From contig CAJXSU010000002.1 in assembly GCA_913061465.1 (NCBI GenBank), positions 62,001 to 126,000 on the forward strand: a stretch of DNA of 64,000 nt, given 5' to 3'. The first letter of the stretch is position 1, and every line of letters starts with the position of its first letter. Shown here piece by piece: positions 17,483 to 28,900 of the stretch. The stretch is from an uncultured Flavobacterium sp. (lineage in GTDB: Bacteria > Bacteroidota > Bacteroidia > Flavobacteriales > Flavobacteriaceae). The notes beneath the pieces are model-generated. The model saw only the letters and a list, made by a program, of their open reading frames with translations. It searched no databases and was not told the origin of the DNA. Made by a program: the position numbers and the translations under genes.

Positions 17483-18607
17483 TTATTTGATAATTCGGGT
17501 ATAAGTAACTGTTTTGGGTTGGTTTTTACCATAAGCAACTCCTACATCTCTTGCTGCTTTTATTAGGGCAGCTGCATTGTCTAACTTTCTGTTCTTAATG
17601 GCTTGACCATCTTTATATTTCTCATAGTTTAAGTCCCAATCTCGTTGTTCTCTCTCATCTAACAAACCAGATATTTCTTGAGCTATTTGAAGACTTTCTT
17701 GATAACATGGAGAGCTTGCATTTATTTTTGCTAATGCATTTGCAGCAGAAGTAGAATTTCTGTTTGCCCAATGCCCTCTAGCTTCTCCTAGGTATTTAGA
17801 ACAAAGACCCACATTAATTTCTTTTAGCAATGCTTCAACATCACTGTAACAATCCATGTCTTGAGTGAAAAAATTCAAAATTTGAGAGGCTCCTGAAAAA
17901 TCTCCATTGGCAATTAAAGCTTTCGCCTCAGCAATTTTAGACTGACATTCAAATTCAAACTTTCTTTTTGTTATTTCTACTGCTAAATCCATAGATTTAT
18001 CATAGCACTCTTTAGTTACCTCAGGCACCTGATTAAGTAAAAATACAGCTTCATCAAACTTCCTAGAATCTGCCAAGGCAGAAGCTTCTTTTAAAATAAA
18101 ATCACATCTAGAATTGTAATATTCAATAATTTTTTCTTTTCCTTCTGTGATTGCTTGCTTAATCAGTTTATGTCTTGGATTAATCTTTCTGATGGCTGAA
18201 ATAAAAGCTTTGTCTTCAGAAATACCAATTCCTTTAAATTCTATAAATTCTGAGCTAAATGCTTTTCCATCTATACCGTCACCTACTGCAAGAGTGGTTT
18301 CTATGGTAACCAGATATTTAGTTGGTACAGTTGCCGTAATATCCTTAGTTAGGATATTAATGTCTCCAGAAATAATAAATCTGTTATTTCCTGAAGCTCC
18401 ACCTCCACCCATACCATTTCTACTTGCAATTTGTCCTAACTTAGTAACAAATAATTTTCGAGCACTGGGTGCATTTTCAAGTATGTCATCTGGAACAAAT
18501 GTATTCAACACTATTCTTGCTTCATCATCACTCTTTCCAAGATCATTTTGTGAATGAATGGATAGTGATAATGATAATAAAAAAACTACTATTAAAATTT
18601 TTTTCAT
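17483..18607 (-). CDS. Secreted hypothetical protein with helical-repeat C-terminal half
   Basis: A 374-residue protein with a Sec signal peptide (ending SIHSQ). Residues about 30-165 form a mixed alpha/beta domain with a Gly-rich loop (GMGGGGASG). Residues about 165-345 are helical with repeated Cys-centred units (SRCDFILKEA, TKECYDKSMDL, FECQSKIAEAKAL, DCYSDVEALL, LCSKYLGEA, PCYQESLQIA) spaced roughly 35-40 residues apart, like TPR-type repeats. The regularly spaced cysteines are notable. I do not recognise the family. It is the last gene of a three-gene operon, 5 bp after the DUF6175 gene. Confidence 0.7.
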   Translation of the reverse strand: MKKILIVVFLLSLSLSIHSQNDLGKSDDEARIVLNTFVPDDILENAPSARKLFVTKLGQIASRNGMGGGGASGNNRFIISGDINILTKDITATVPTKYLVTIETTLAVGDGIDGKAFSSEFIEFKGIGISEDKAFISAIRKINPRHKLIKQAITEGKEKIIEYYNSRCDFILKEASALADSRKFDEAVFLLNQVPEVTKECYDKSMDLAVEITKRKFEFECQSKIAEAKALIANGDFSGASQILNFFTQDMDCYSDVEALLKEINVGLCSKYLGEARGHWANRNSTSAANALAKINASSPCYQESLQIAQEISGLLDEREQRDWDLNYEKYKDGQAIKNRKLDNAAALIKAARDVGVAYGKNQPKTVTYTRIIK

Positions 18608-18612
18608 AATAT

Positions 18613-20058
18613 TTATTTTTCTCCTATTGTTATTCTAGCCTTACCTAATCCAATGGTGGTTACTTTAGATGGATAACCAAATTGTTTTTTTATGAAACTG
18701 GAAATTTTCTTGGCAAACTTGGTGGCATCCATCGGTTCTAAAACAGGATCTCCCCCACCAAATAAATCCTCTACTTCTTCATTCATTTCTATTCTTAATT
18801 GAGTAATTCCAATTTTATTCTCACCAGGATTGTAAGAAAAATTTCTGTCTTTGGCAATAGACCCAACAAAACCTCTAATTAAAGATGAAAATTCCATTTC
18901 TCTACCTTTAAATTCAACGTCGTCATTAAAGTAATATTCAAAACTATCAAATCTTCTAAAGTCTAAAGCAATTTCTCTACCATTTTCAGCTATCTTTTTA
19001 AAATGATCTTGATGTCTTGCAAGAAAACCATCCATTTTGTCTGTTACAGCTTGTCTAAGTAAAGCTCCTACTGAGGCACCCATAGACTTTGGACCCTCAT
19101 CATTTGCAACACCAATTGATTTATTGGTATATGAATCTAAAGCATCTATCCCATAAGATACCCATTTTTGAATACCATTGGTCTCAACAGACCAGGTAAC
19201 TTTCCAGGTAATATCTGCTTTAGCTACATTTAATAATTCATCCAAGATACTAGTTTCTTGAGCTCCACCATCTCTACCCTCTACTGCATTGTCTAAAGCG
19301 CTACCACCACTTATACTTTTAAGGGTTTCTGCTAATCTTACTGTTGGGTATCCTCTCTCAGATACCATTTTATCTAAAGTACTGATCGCTATATTTAAGT
19401 TTTTATCTAAAAGAGCTGAAGTATAATCAGGAATTAAAGTTTTAACACCTTGGTTATCTACAAATTTTGCATAACCATTATCCTTTAGCCAACCATCACT
19501 AGGAAAAATCATGATTGTGGGTTTCAATCCACTACCTCCACCCAATGCAGCACCCATGGGTTCAATAATTTTATCATATTCTAGTTTTTTCCTCAAATCA
19601 TCTACATTTACTGAAATAATGAATGTTACTCTGTTCATTTTTCTTTTTAACTTTTCAGAGGATTCTGCAGAGCCAGAAGGTGAGGTAGCAAACTGGTTAT
19701 ATTGTCTGGTATTGTAAAAAAAATCTTCAAAGTATTCAAAATTATCATTGTATACCCCATTTTTTATTAATGGCTCTTTGGCAGTACATCCTAAATTATT
19801 TCCAGCAACCCCTTTGAATAATACAGCATGGATGGCATTTTTTTTAGCTTGGTTAAGTGCTAAACGTAAATCACCAACATAAGAGGTAACTTGAATTAAA
19901 TAAGAACTTCCCGTTCCTCCGGATTCACTACAAATAGATTCATATTGCCAATTTCTTGTTCTTTCTTCAGTAACTTCTCTATTGCTATTAGTCTGGGAAA
20001 ACAGAGAATTAATTGGTACTATTAATAAGGCAACTATACAGATTTTTATAAATTTCAT
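18613..20058 (-). CDS. Secreted DUF6175-like protein
   Basis: A 481-residue protein with a Sec signal peptide (ending NSLFSQ). The central stretch beginning KPTIMIFPSDGWLKDNGY, followed by DNQGVKTLIPDYTSAL and SERGYPTVRLAETLKS, matches my memory of DUF6175, a Bacteroidota family of unknown function. That part resembles proteins which group with CsgG-like assembly factors, a resemblance I cannot test here. The N-terminal part (about 25-150) is extra. It lies between two other secreted proteins in a tight operon (5- and 7-bp gaps), which suggests one envelope complex. Confidence 0.65.
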   Translation of the reverse strand: MKFIKICIVALLIVPINSLFSQTNSNREVTEERTRNWQYESICSESGGTGSSYLIQVTSYVGDLRLALNQAKKNAIHAVLFKGVAGNNLGCTAKEPLIKNGVYNDNFEYFEDFFYNTRQYNQFATSPSGSAESSEKLKRKMNRVTFIISVNVDDLRKKLEYDKIIEPMGAALGGGSGLKPTIMIFPSDGWLKDNGYAKFVDNQGVKTLIPDYTSALLDKNLNIAISTLDKMVSERGYPTVRLAETLKSISGGSALDNAVEGRDGGAQETSILDELLNVAKADITWKVTWSVETNGIQKWVSYGIDALDSYTNKSIGVANDEGPKSMGASVGALLRQAVTDKMDGFLARHQDHFKKIAENGREIALDFRRFDSFEYYFNDDVEFKGREMEFSSLIRGFVGSIAKDRNFSYNPGENKIGITQLRIEMNEEVEDLFGGGDPVLEPMDATKFAKKISSFIKKQFGYPSKVTTIGLGKARITIGEK

Positions 20059-20065
20059 GTTTATA

Positions 20066-21325
20066 TTATTTTATTAGTCTAACAAAGTGTATTCCAGGGA
20101 TATATTTTTTACTTCCTTTCTTAAAATAGGTTAATCCAGGTTCAATATCTTCTCCAGTCCAGGTATTGTCCCAAACTCTTTTTTTATCAACCTTCATGGT
20201 TCCAATCCTTTTATATTCTCCTTTTTTTGTTTCTAAAACTTCAAAAGTTTCTCCACCATCTATTCCTTCTTTTTTACCAGCAGCTAATGAGAAATCATCA
20301 CGTAATGGGAAAATAGGCTTAAATATATCATTTTTCTTTTGTAATTTAACCAATACCTTGTCCATATTTCTTATGGTGGATAAATCAAATACATCTTGTT
20401 CTGTTCTTCCTTTATCCTCTTTTTTTAATGAAAAAGTAACTAGTGAAGTAGCTTTTTGTTGACTTATAAATTCCAATTCAAAGTTAGCAGCAGCAAATTT
20501 TTCTAAGTCAATTGCTTGCTTCTCTTGATCTATGGTAGAGAGGAATAAATTAAAAACATCTTGATCCCACTTTAATCTATACAACCAAGCTGTGGTCCAA
20601 ACAGAAAAACCTTCAGAAGTTTTTTCAAAAATTTTATCAGCTACTTTATAACCTTTGGCTTGCAAAAGAGCAGGGAGTTTTGCAACTTGCGCGTAAGCAA
20701 TCTCTTTAATCACTGAAGCGGCAATAGCATTACTCACATAATTTAATCTAGTGTACACAACAAATGTGTTATTAATTAATGAATTTACTTGATCAATTCC
20801 CCCTGTACCGGATGCACCTGCGATGGCAGACATTTCCATAGTTTTAGTTTGAATAGATCTAAGAGTTACTGTACCCATATTGTATGAACCATCCTCCTTA
20901 ATATTAAACCACTTTTTAACAAGTTCGTGTGCTATCTTATTAGATGTATTATACTTATTTAGTTGTAGCTTAACCATAGAATTGTCTTGAGCTTTAACAA
21001 GCCCACCTGTACTTCCTTCAAGAGCTCCTGATGCAACATCTGAAATAGCAGCACCTAATAAACTTTTTTTCTTTCCTGAAGAAGCTTTTTCCTCATCGGT
21101 AAGTTCGTATTCAGATAATTTAATTTTATTTAAAACTATACGATGGTCATTGTAATTTTGAGGAAACTGAAACTTATTATAAGAATCTAATACTTTATCT
21201 CCATTGTCAAAACTAAAATCGTCAACTAAATGCATGTGAAGAGAACTTCGCACAAAATCTTTTTTTTGCTGAGCCAATAGTAAATTAGGAATAACCAATA
21301 ATAAAATTAGTACTGTTTTTTTCAT
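20066..21325 (-). CDS. Secreted hypothetical protein, first gene of operon
   Basis: A 419-residue protein with a Sec signal peptide (MKKTVLILLLVIPNLLLAQQ). A Gly/Ala-rich hydrophobic stretch (about 88-110, LLGAAISDVASGALEGSTGG) could insert in or contact membrane. The C-terminal 80 residues form a compact basic domain with repeated KKG motifs (AGKKEGIDGGETFEVLE, then KKGEYKRIG), which looks like a small beta-barrel or SH3-like fold. I do not recognise the family. It begins the operon shared with the DUF6175 gene. Confidence 0.65.
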   Translation of the reverse strand: MKKTVLILLLVIPNLLLAQQKKDFVRSSLHMHLVDDFSFDNGDKVLDSYNKFQFPQNYNDHRIVLNKIKLSEYELTDEEKASSGKKKSLLGAAISDVASGALEGSTGGLVKAQDNSMVKLQLNKYNTSNKIAHELVKKWFNIKEDGSYNMGTVTLRSIQTKTMEMSAIAGASGTGGIDQVNSLINNTFVVYTRLNYVSNAIAASVIKEIAYAQVAKLPALLQAKGYKVADKIFEKTSEGFSVWTTAWLYRLKWDQDVFNLFLSTIDQEKQAIDLEKFAAANFELEFISQQKATSLVTFSLKKEDKGRTEQDVFDLSTIRNMDKVLVKLQKKNDIFKPIFPLRDDFSLAAGKKEGIDGGETFEVLETKKGEYKRIGTMKVDKKRVWDNTWTGEDIEPGLTYFKKGSKKYIPGIHFVRLIK

Positions 21326-21386
21326 GATGTTTGTTTTTAGGTTTTAATTAATTAGTTGATAAATATTCACACTACTTGAATTTAAT

Positions 21387-21479
21387 GGGGTATTATAAAT
21401 ATTGCAGGGGTAATAACCTTTATCAGGTAACAGTATAAACTATTGGGGTAAGGAATTTTATTTTATTTTTTGGGGGGGG
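21387..21479. repeat. Three GGGGTA direct repeats and a G8 tract
   Basis: GGGGTA occurs at 21387, 21407 and 21445 (as TACCCC on the minus strand), the first two exactly 20 bp apart, and G8 follows at 21472-21479. G-runs of this kind are rare in so AT-rich a genome. They lie in the 255-bp region between the end of the regulator gene and the start of the three-gene secreted-protein operon, where an operator would be expected. Confidence 0.45.
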
Positions 21480-21580
21480 AGTATATTAAAAAATAAATAT
21501 TGCTAAAAATAAAATAAAGTTATTTCTGACTTAGTACAAGTTTAGTACATTTTAAAAAACTTAAACATAAATTATTATTA

Positions 21581-24500
21581 TTATAAATTATCCCTAAGTT
21601 CTGTAGGTAAAAACTCAAAATAATCTTTAAAACATTTAGTAAAATATGATGGAGAAGAAAAACCTACTTTATAGCACACTTCACTTATCGTATATTCTGT
21701 GGTTTCAATCAGTTGTTTTGCTTTTTCCAAACGAATCTTTCTAATAAACTCATTGGCTGTATCACCAGTTAAAGCCTTGATTTTACGGTATAATTTACTT
21801 CTACTTAACAATAATTCTCCAGCAAGGTTTTCTACATTTAACTTTTCATCATTTATATTTTCATTAATATAATTAAGAACATTATTCATAAACTCCTTAT
21901 CTAAAGAAGTTGTATAATCTGAATTTATTGTTGTACTTACACTATTAAAATACTTATCAAATAAAACTTGTCTACTTGTAATTAATTGGTTTAAGTGAGA
22001 TTTTAAAACCCTCATATTAAAAGGCTTATTTAAATAAACATCTGCCCCAGAATCTATTCCTTTGACTTTATCTATTTGCATTCCTTTTGCAGTAACCATT
22101 AAAATAGGTATATGACTAGTTTTTAAATCACTTTTAACTCTTAAGCATAATTCAAAACCATCCATTATTGGCATCATAACATCCGTAATGATAATATCTG
22201 GCATGTATTTATTTGCTTTTTCAACACCCTCTAAACCATTTTCTGCTTCTTTAATACTATATTCAGTGATCAATTCATTTTTAATATATGATCTCAACTC
22301 AGCATTGTCTTCAACAATTAAAACTATTTTTTTACTAGTATACTCCTCCTCTAACAATGGTTCAAACTCCTCTATATTTTTATTTTGAGATTCTGAGTAT
22401 TGATTAATAATCTTATTATCTTCTTTATTAACATCTGCGATCTTAAGATGATGATACCCAAGCGGGAAGTAAATTTTAAATTGAGTTCCAACATTTTCCT
22501 TACTGGTTAAAACAATTTTACCTTTGTGCATGTTTACAAAGTTCTTAACTAATTCTAAACCAATTCCTGTTCCACCATAATATTGCTCATTCATTTCATC
22601 AGCCTGATAAAAACGGTCAAAAACCTTGGTTAGATTTTCTTCTTTGATGCCAAGCCCAGTATCTCTTATAATAATTTTCAATGCTTCAATAGGTTTATTT
22701 TCATTCACTAAAGGAAGATCTATTAATTCTGGAGATTTATTAACATGAACAGTTATTAACCCCCCTATTGGTGTTGCTTTAAATGCATTTGATAATAAGT
22801 TGAAAATGATTTTTTCTAACATAGATGGGTCAGACCATATCATGAGATCGTCCTGGTCATAATCAACAGTTAACATGATATTTTTAAGAAATGCTTCCTC
22901 TTCAAAATGACTAACCACCTCCTGAATAAATGGTACAATATTAATTTGAGAAGCATTAATAGTCATTTTATTGAATTGAAGCTTCCTAAAGTCCATAAGC
23001 TCGTTGATAAGTCTCGAAAGACGCTTAGCATTTTTAAAAATAATATTGTGTTTTTCTTTAATTTCTTTAGGTAATTTATTCTTTGTGTTTTCGATGATAT
23101 CTTCTAACGGAGTTAGAATAAGTGTTAGAGGTGTTCTAAATTCATGAGAAATATTTGTAAAAAATTGTATTTTTTTTGCATTTAGGGCCTCAAACTGCTT
23201 GTACTCTTGTCTTTCTAAATGTAAAATTCTTTTTTCTTCTATTCTAGTGATTAGAAACTTGTAGATAAAATACCCTAACAACAATAAGAATAAACAATAA
23301 CTCATAATTGCTATTTTAGTTGACCACCAAGCTGGTAGAATTTTAATCTTCAACGTTGTAGGAATATTGTTCCAAATACCATCATTATTAGAAGACTTAA
23401 CCATAAAAGTATAATCACCTGATGGAATATTTTTATAAGTAGCACTTCTTGTAGTTTCTACATAATTCCACTCATTATCATATCCCTCTAAAAAATAAGC
23501 ATATTGATTGTTTTTACTTCGAGTATAATTGATCCCAACATAATCAATCGTAAAAACTCTTTGGTTGTGATTTAAGACTAATTCTTTAGTTTCAGAGATG
23601 ACCTCTTTTAACGGACTCTGATCCTTATCTGGCTTAATCAAATCGTTATATATCCTTAAGTTAGATAAATAGACTATTGATTTTTCCTGATTATAGCTAA
23701 TCTCATCAGGATTAAAGTAATTTATTCCCTTAGAGGAGCCAAAATATAATACATTGTTTAGATCTTTATATACAGCATTGTAGTTAAAACTATTGGATAA
23801 TAATCCATCCTTTTTACTAAAATTTATAAAGGTATTTCTTTCTGTATTTAATTTTGTAAGCCCCTTATTACCACCGATCCAAATAGCTCCATTATGATCT
23901 TCAGTAAGTGAAAAAACAGTTTCATGAATTAAACCTGTATTTTTATCGTATTTTTTAAATGATTTCTCTTTAATATTATATTTAGAAAGACCATCACCTA
24001 GTGTTCCTATCCATAAATTATTTTTTGAATCCTCAAATAAGCTAAATACAATACTAGGTATTATTGAATTATTAAAATTTGCTTCAAAGTCGGCATTCAT
24101 TTCTTTATTAAGAGAACTCACTTTAAAAGTATTATTCAAAGACGATTCAACTTTAAATAGGCCCGCTCTAGTCCCTAGCCAAACATTATCATTATGATCA
24201 ACTAACACTTTTCTAATGTTACTTGTGTTAATATTATATTTTTGAAACTCTGATGAATCATGATGTTTAAAAATATCTTTATTTGGATCATATGAATATA
24301 GTCCACTTAAAAAAGTACCAATCCAAATGGTTCCGTTTGAGTCTTCATCAAAACTCATGATTCTATTGGATTTAAATACGCTATTAGCAGAAGACTTATT
24401 TATGTTTACAAACTTGTTACTTTTGCTTTTTAATAAAAACAAACCAGATTCCCAAGTGCCAACCCAAACATTATTATTACTATCAATAAAAATAGTTGGA

Positions 24501-25741
24501 ATCGCTAAACGGTCTAATCCTTTAGAGATATTATTATTTTGATCAAATAAATTAACAAAAACTTTTTCTTTTGGATCATAAACATCAACACCCCCATCAA
24601 ACATACTTATCCAAAATCTACCTTTTCTATCTTTTACGATACTAGTAACAGAGTTCTTGTTTAGTGAATTGGTGAGATTTAGTGAACTTTCAATGGTATT
24701 AAACTTATTATAATTATCGTCATGTACATCTACCCCTTGATTATAATAACCAAGCCAAATCCTATTTTTATCATCTGTAAATACTGTCCAAATAGAGTTA
24801 GATTTAACCCCCCTATCATTTAGCTTATCTTGTAGATAGTTTGTAACTTTTTTGGTTTTATAGTTAATTTCAAAAAGACCATCATTTTCTGTTCCACATA
24901 AAAGATCCCCATTTATTTTTTCGGCTAAAGACAATATTCTTTTTCGAGTTATAGAAAGCTTTTCAATAAAATAAATATCATTATTACTAGTTATTTTGTA
25001 GAGTCCGGATGAAGAAGTCCCAATCCAAATAGAATTATCTTTTCCTATTACCATAGTTTCTATAGACTTACCTATAGTTTCATATCCTTTTTGTGTATTA
25101 AATTTTGCTAATTGAAGAATTTCGTCATAGGGATCAAATGTCAACAAACCATGATTAGTTCCAATTAAAAAACGTCCATTAGAAGATTTAATAATTGTAT
25201 TAATTTGAAGGGTTTTTAAGGTTTTTTTTTCTTGATATTTTATTAATTTTGATTCAAGTGAATTCTTATCAAGTTTATGTAATCCATTTTCGTGAGTACC
25301 AATAAGTAAGGTGTTTTCGTCATACTCTGTAATAGCATGTATGGCAAATTTTTGTTTTTTACCATCTAAATCTATATTCTCAAACTTATCTAGTTTATTA
25401 TTATAAATATTTAAACCGAGCTGAGTTCCTGCCCAAATATTTTTTTGAGAATCTTGAAATATTGAAAAAACTATAGAGCTATTTAAAGATTTTTTATCTG
25501 AATTTTGTCCCTGATTATAGCTCTTAAAATCTACACTATTATATCTTACAATTCCATCACCATAAGTAGTAATCCAAATAAAACCCTCTGCATCTTTGTA
25601 TATGGAAGTTATGGCACTTTGAGTTATATCTTCATTTATCGAAACAAAGTTATACTCATTAGCATTTGACTGCCCAAATAATGAATTAAAAGCAAAAATT
25701 AAAGAGAAAGACAAGAGATAAATAAACTTTCGTAAATCCAT
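21581..25741 (-). CDS. Hybrid two-component system sensor/regulator (HTCS) of the xylan PUL
   Basis: A 1386-residue one-protein signalling system. The order is a signal peptide (1-23), periplasmic two-component-regulator propeller repeats (about 28-730, recurring WIGT and W.GT.. units), a Y_Y_Y domain (about 735-800), a membrane helix (about 810-832), a histidine kinase with phospho-acceptor H866 in ISHEFRTP, an ATPase domain (DTGLGI, GGTGIGL), a receiver with phospho-acceptor D1187 in ITDVMMP, and a C-terminal AraC-type DNA-binding domain (about 1290-1386). HTCS proteins sense an oligosaccharide in the periplasm and switch on the adjacent PUL. This one is divergent from susC, so a xylo-oligosaccharide, perhaps sulfated, is the likely signal. 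Confidence 0.95.
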   Translation of the reverse strand: MDLRKFIYLLSFSLIFAFNSLFGQSNANEYNFVSINEDITQSAITSIYKDAEGFIWITTYGDGIVRYNSVDFKSYNQGQNSDKKSLNSSIVFSIFQDSQKNIWAGTQLGLNIYNNKLDKFENIDLDGKKQKFAIHAITEYDENTLLIGTHENGLHKLDKNSLESKLIKYQEKKTLKTLQINTIIKSSNGRFLIGTNHGLLTFDPYDEILQLAKFNTQKGYETIGKSIETMVIGKDNSIWIGTSSSGLYKITSNNDIYFIEKLSITRKRILSLAEKINGDLLCGTENDGLFEINYKTKKVTNYLQDKLNDRGVKSNSIWTVFTDDKNRIWLGYYNQGVDVHDDNYNKFNTIESSLNLTNSLNKNSVTSIVKDRKGRFWISMFDGGVDVYDPKEKVFVNLFDQNNNISKGLDRLAIPTIFIDSNNNVWVGTWESGLFLLKSKSNKFVNINKSSANSVFKSNRIMSFDEDSNGTIWIGTFLSGLYSYDPNKDIFKHHDSSEFQKYNINTSNIRKVLVDHNDNVWLGTRAGLFKVESSLNNTFKVSSLNKEMNADFEANFNNSIIPSIVFSLFEDSKNNLWIGTLGDGLSKYNIKEKSFKKYDKNTGLIHETVFSLTEDHNGAIWIGGNKGLTKLNTERNTFINFSKKDGLLSNSFNYNAVYKDLNNVLYFGSSKGINYFNPDEISYNQEKSIVYLSNLRIYNDLIKPDKDQSPLKEVISETKELVLNHNQRVFTIDYVGINYTRSKNNQYAYFLEGYDNEWNYVETTRSATYKNIPSGDYTFMVKSSNNDGIWNNIPTTLKIKILPAWWSTKIAIMSYCLFLLLLGYFIYKFLITRIEEKRILHLERQEYKQFEALNAKKIQFFTNISHEFRTPLTLILTPLEDIIENTKNKLPKEIKEKHNIIFKNAKRLSRLINELMDFRKLQFNKMTINASQINIVPFIQEVVSHFEEEAFLKNIMLTVDYDQDDLMIWSDPSMLEKIIFNLLSNAFKATPIGGLITVHVNKSPELIDLPLVNENKPIEALKIIIRDTGLGIKEENLTKVFDRFYQADEMNEQYYGGTGIGLELVKNFVNMHKGKIVLTSKENVGTQFKIYFPLGYHHLKIADVNKEDNKIINQYSESQNKNIEEFEPLLEEEYTSKKIVLIVEDNAELRSYIKNELITEYSIKEAENGLEGVEKANKYMPDIIITDVMMPIMDGFELCLRVKSDLKTSHIPILMVTAKGMQIDKVKGIDSGADVYLNKPFNMRVLKSHLNQLITSRQVLFDKYFNSVSTTINSDYTTSLDKEFMNNVLNYINENINDEKLNVENLAGELLLSRSKLYRKIKALTGDTANEFIRKIRLEKAKQLIETTEYTISEVCYKVGFSSPSYFTKCFKDYFEFLPTELRDNL

Positions 25742-25902
25742 ATTTTTACATTATTTTTAATATAAACGACACCAATTAAATTTTCATGAATTATTCATAA
25801 ATATAATTGATTAATAGGAACTACCTAATATAATAAATAGTTTTGCTTCAAATGTGTTATTTATTTCTTCATAAGTTACAAATAGTAAAATACTTATAAT
25901 CC

Positions 25903-25910
25903 TATATTTG
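25903..25910 (+). promoter_or_regulatory. Putative -7 element of the susC operon (TATATTTG)
   Basis: TATATTTG fits TAnnTTTG and lies 62 bp before the susC start, predicting a 5' leader of about 57 nt. No TTTG is present at the normal -33 distance, as is usual for promoters needing an activator. That agrees with control by the divergent HTCS. Confidence 0.55.
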
Positions 25911-25972
25911 TTACTATATGTGTAATAATCTACCCATTTAAAACTAACTTAAAACAATAAATATAGAAACTT

Positions 25973-28900
25973 ATGAAAAAACTTTTTTTTATTTTTTTTG
26001 TGTTACCCACAATGTTACTATCACAATCCAAAATAATTACTGGTAATGTTACCGATGATACTGGCGAAGGTTTACCTGGAGTAACAATCCAAATTAAAAA
26101 TTCACCTAAAAACGGTGCTTTAACAGATTTTGATGGTAATTTTAAAATTACTCTAAGTTCAGAGGATGAAAAAGTTTTAATTTTTTCATATTTAGGATTT
26201 AAAAGACAGGAAGTTAACGTTTCTGATAGCTCATTTTTAAAAATACAACTTGAAACAGATGCAACACAATTAGATGAAGTTGTTGTAGTTGGTTATGGAT
26301 CAGTTTTAAAAAAGGACGTTACTGGTGCATTGGTGTCTGTTAAAGTTAAAGACAATATTGCAAATCAATCTTTTTCTGTAGATCAAATGTTACAGGGAAG
26401 AGCTGCTGGTGTTCAAGTAACTCAAAATGCTGGTTCACCAGGATCAGGTATTAGCGTAAAAATTAGAGGAACTAATAGTTTAAGAGGGAATAATGAACCG
26501 CTATATGTTATTGATGGTGTTATTATATCATCTGCTGGTGAAGATGTTCTTGCAGCAGGAGGGGTTGGTAATTCTGGGCAAGAAAATCAAAATGGATTAA
26601 ATGGAATAAACCCTCGAGATATTGAAAGCATTCAAATTTTAAAAGATGCATCAGCTACAGCAATTTATGGATCTAGAGGAGCTAATGGAGTAGTTTTAAT
26701 AACTACCAAAAAAGGAGAAAAAGGAAAAGTAAAAATGAGTAGTTTTATCACAAATTCTATTAGATCTATTGATAAAACTTACGATGTGTTAGATGGAGTT
26801 GGTTACGCCAATTACCAAAATGAATTAGCATTACTTAATGGTAATCTTCCTAGATTTGATGTTGGTGCCTCTGGAGTATTTGGAGTGACCTATGATCCTG
26901 CTGGAAATCCAACTGTATCAGACACACCCGCTCAAATATTAAATTGGCAAGATGAACTTTACCGCCAAAGTTTTAGTACTAAAGTAGGTTTCACAGCTTC
27001 TGGTGGAAGCGATAATGGTAATTATTATATTTCAGCTGGATTTGATGAGCAAGAAGGTATTGTAAGTAGCTCCAGTCTCAAAAGCACTGATATTCGAATT
27101 AATTTAAATCAAGACCTTACAGATAAATTAAAATTAAGTGCAAGAGTTAGTGCTTCTTTCAATGATACTAACTTTGCTGAATCTGGAGACTTAATTGGTG
27201 CTAACCAAAGTTTTGTAAGAAATTCAATCTTATTTAGACCTGTACTTACAGGAGAAATTGAAGACTTAGGAGATGATTTAGAGTCTGGAAATCCTTACTC
27301 TTGGGTAAACGATTTTTTGGATGTATCTAAAGAGAAAAGATATATTGCTTCCATTGGACTTACTTATAAACTTCCTCTTAAAGGGTTAACGTATCAAATA
27401 AAAGCAGGTGGAAATATTAGAACAAAAGATCGAAGACGTTTTTATGGATTAACTACATGGCAAGGAGCTATTGGTAACGGAGCTTTACAGATATCAACTT
27501 TAAATGCGAAATCTTATCAAATTAATAATTTTTTAAGATTTAATAGAACTTTTAACAGAAAACATAGATTTAATGCAACTGTAGGTGTTACATATGATGT
27601 TAGAAATGTAGAAAATAGTATTTATGCTGTTGAAGATTTTGTTACAACTGAACTTACAATTCAGCAACCTTTTCTGGCTTCAGTTATTACTCAACCCTTA
27701 AGATTCTTGAAGTCAGATCAACAGATTTTTTCTATGTTAGGTCGATTAAATTATACTTATAATAATAAATATATTCTTACAGCGTCATTTCGAAGAGACG
27801 GTGTTTCTAAATTTGCAAAAAATAATAGATTTGGATTCTTTCCATCCTTTGCATTAGCTTGGAGAATGGATAATGAAAACTTTATTAAAAATTTAAATAT
27901 TTTTGAAAACTTAAAGCTTAGAGCTGGTTGGGGGCAAATTGGAAACCATGGTGTTAGAGCATATGGAACCCTTTCTGATTATGGCATAAACGGACAACTA
28001 TACGGAACCCCAGGAAATGGAACCAGTGTAGTTTTAACACTAAACAATATTGCAAATCCTAATTTAACATGGGAAACAACTGAGCAAATAAATTTAGGAT
28101 TAGATTTTGAAAGTAAAAATAGTAGAGTTTCGGGTAGTATAGATTTTTATGAAAAAACAACAAAAGATTTATTACAAAACACTCCTATTCCAACTTCTTC
28201 AGGGTTCAGTAATATCCTTATCAATAGAGGATCAATGTCTAACAAAGGATTAGAAATTGCATTGAATTTCAATCCTATTTCTACCGATGATTTTGATGTA
28301 AATATTGGGGGAAATATTGCTTTTAACAAAACCAGGATAGACGAATTAGGAATTCCTCTGAAAGACTTTTATATTGATGGAGTTGCAGAGCAACGTTCAT
28401 ATTATTTTGGCGCCCAAATAAGTAGAGGGCAGTATTTCAGAACTCCAGCTAATGTATTTGTAGAGGGAGAAGAAACCAGTCTTTTTTATGGTTTACAAAC
28501 CAACGGTATCTATCAAACCGATGATACAGATATTGTAGATGGTGCTCAACCTGGAGATGTTAGATTTGTTGATCAAAATGAAGATGGTGTAATTGACATT
28601 TTTGACAGGACCTTTATTGGGAATCCAAATCCAGATTTTATTTATGGTTTTAACCTAAATTTCAAATACAAACGATTTACCACAAACTTCCTTTTTAATG
28701 GTGTTTACGGAAATGATATTGCCAACGGAAATTTAATTAAACTTAATAATGCAGAAGGCTTACAAACAAACATAAGCCCAAATGCATACAATAACGCATG
28801 GAGGCCAGATGCTCAAACCAACCTATACCCGAGAATAGGGTATGAAGTAATTCCAAATCAATCCCTAGCAGTATCAGACCGTATCATAGAAGATGGTAGT

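Noticed and set aside
21472-21479. G8 tract as a proven phase-variation switch
   Set aside because: It is intergenic, and one sequence cannot show length variation; kept only as part of the repeat observation.
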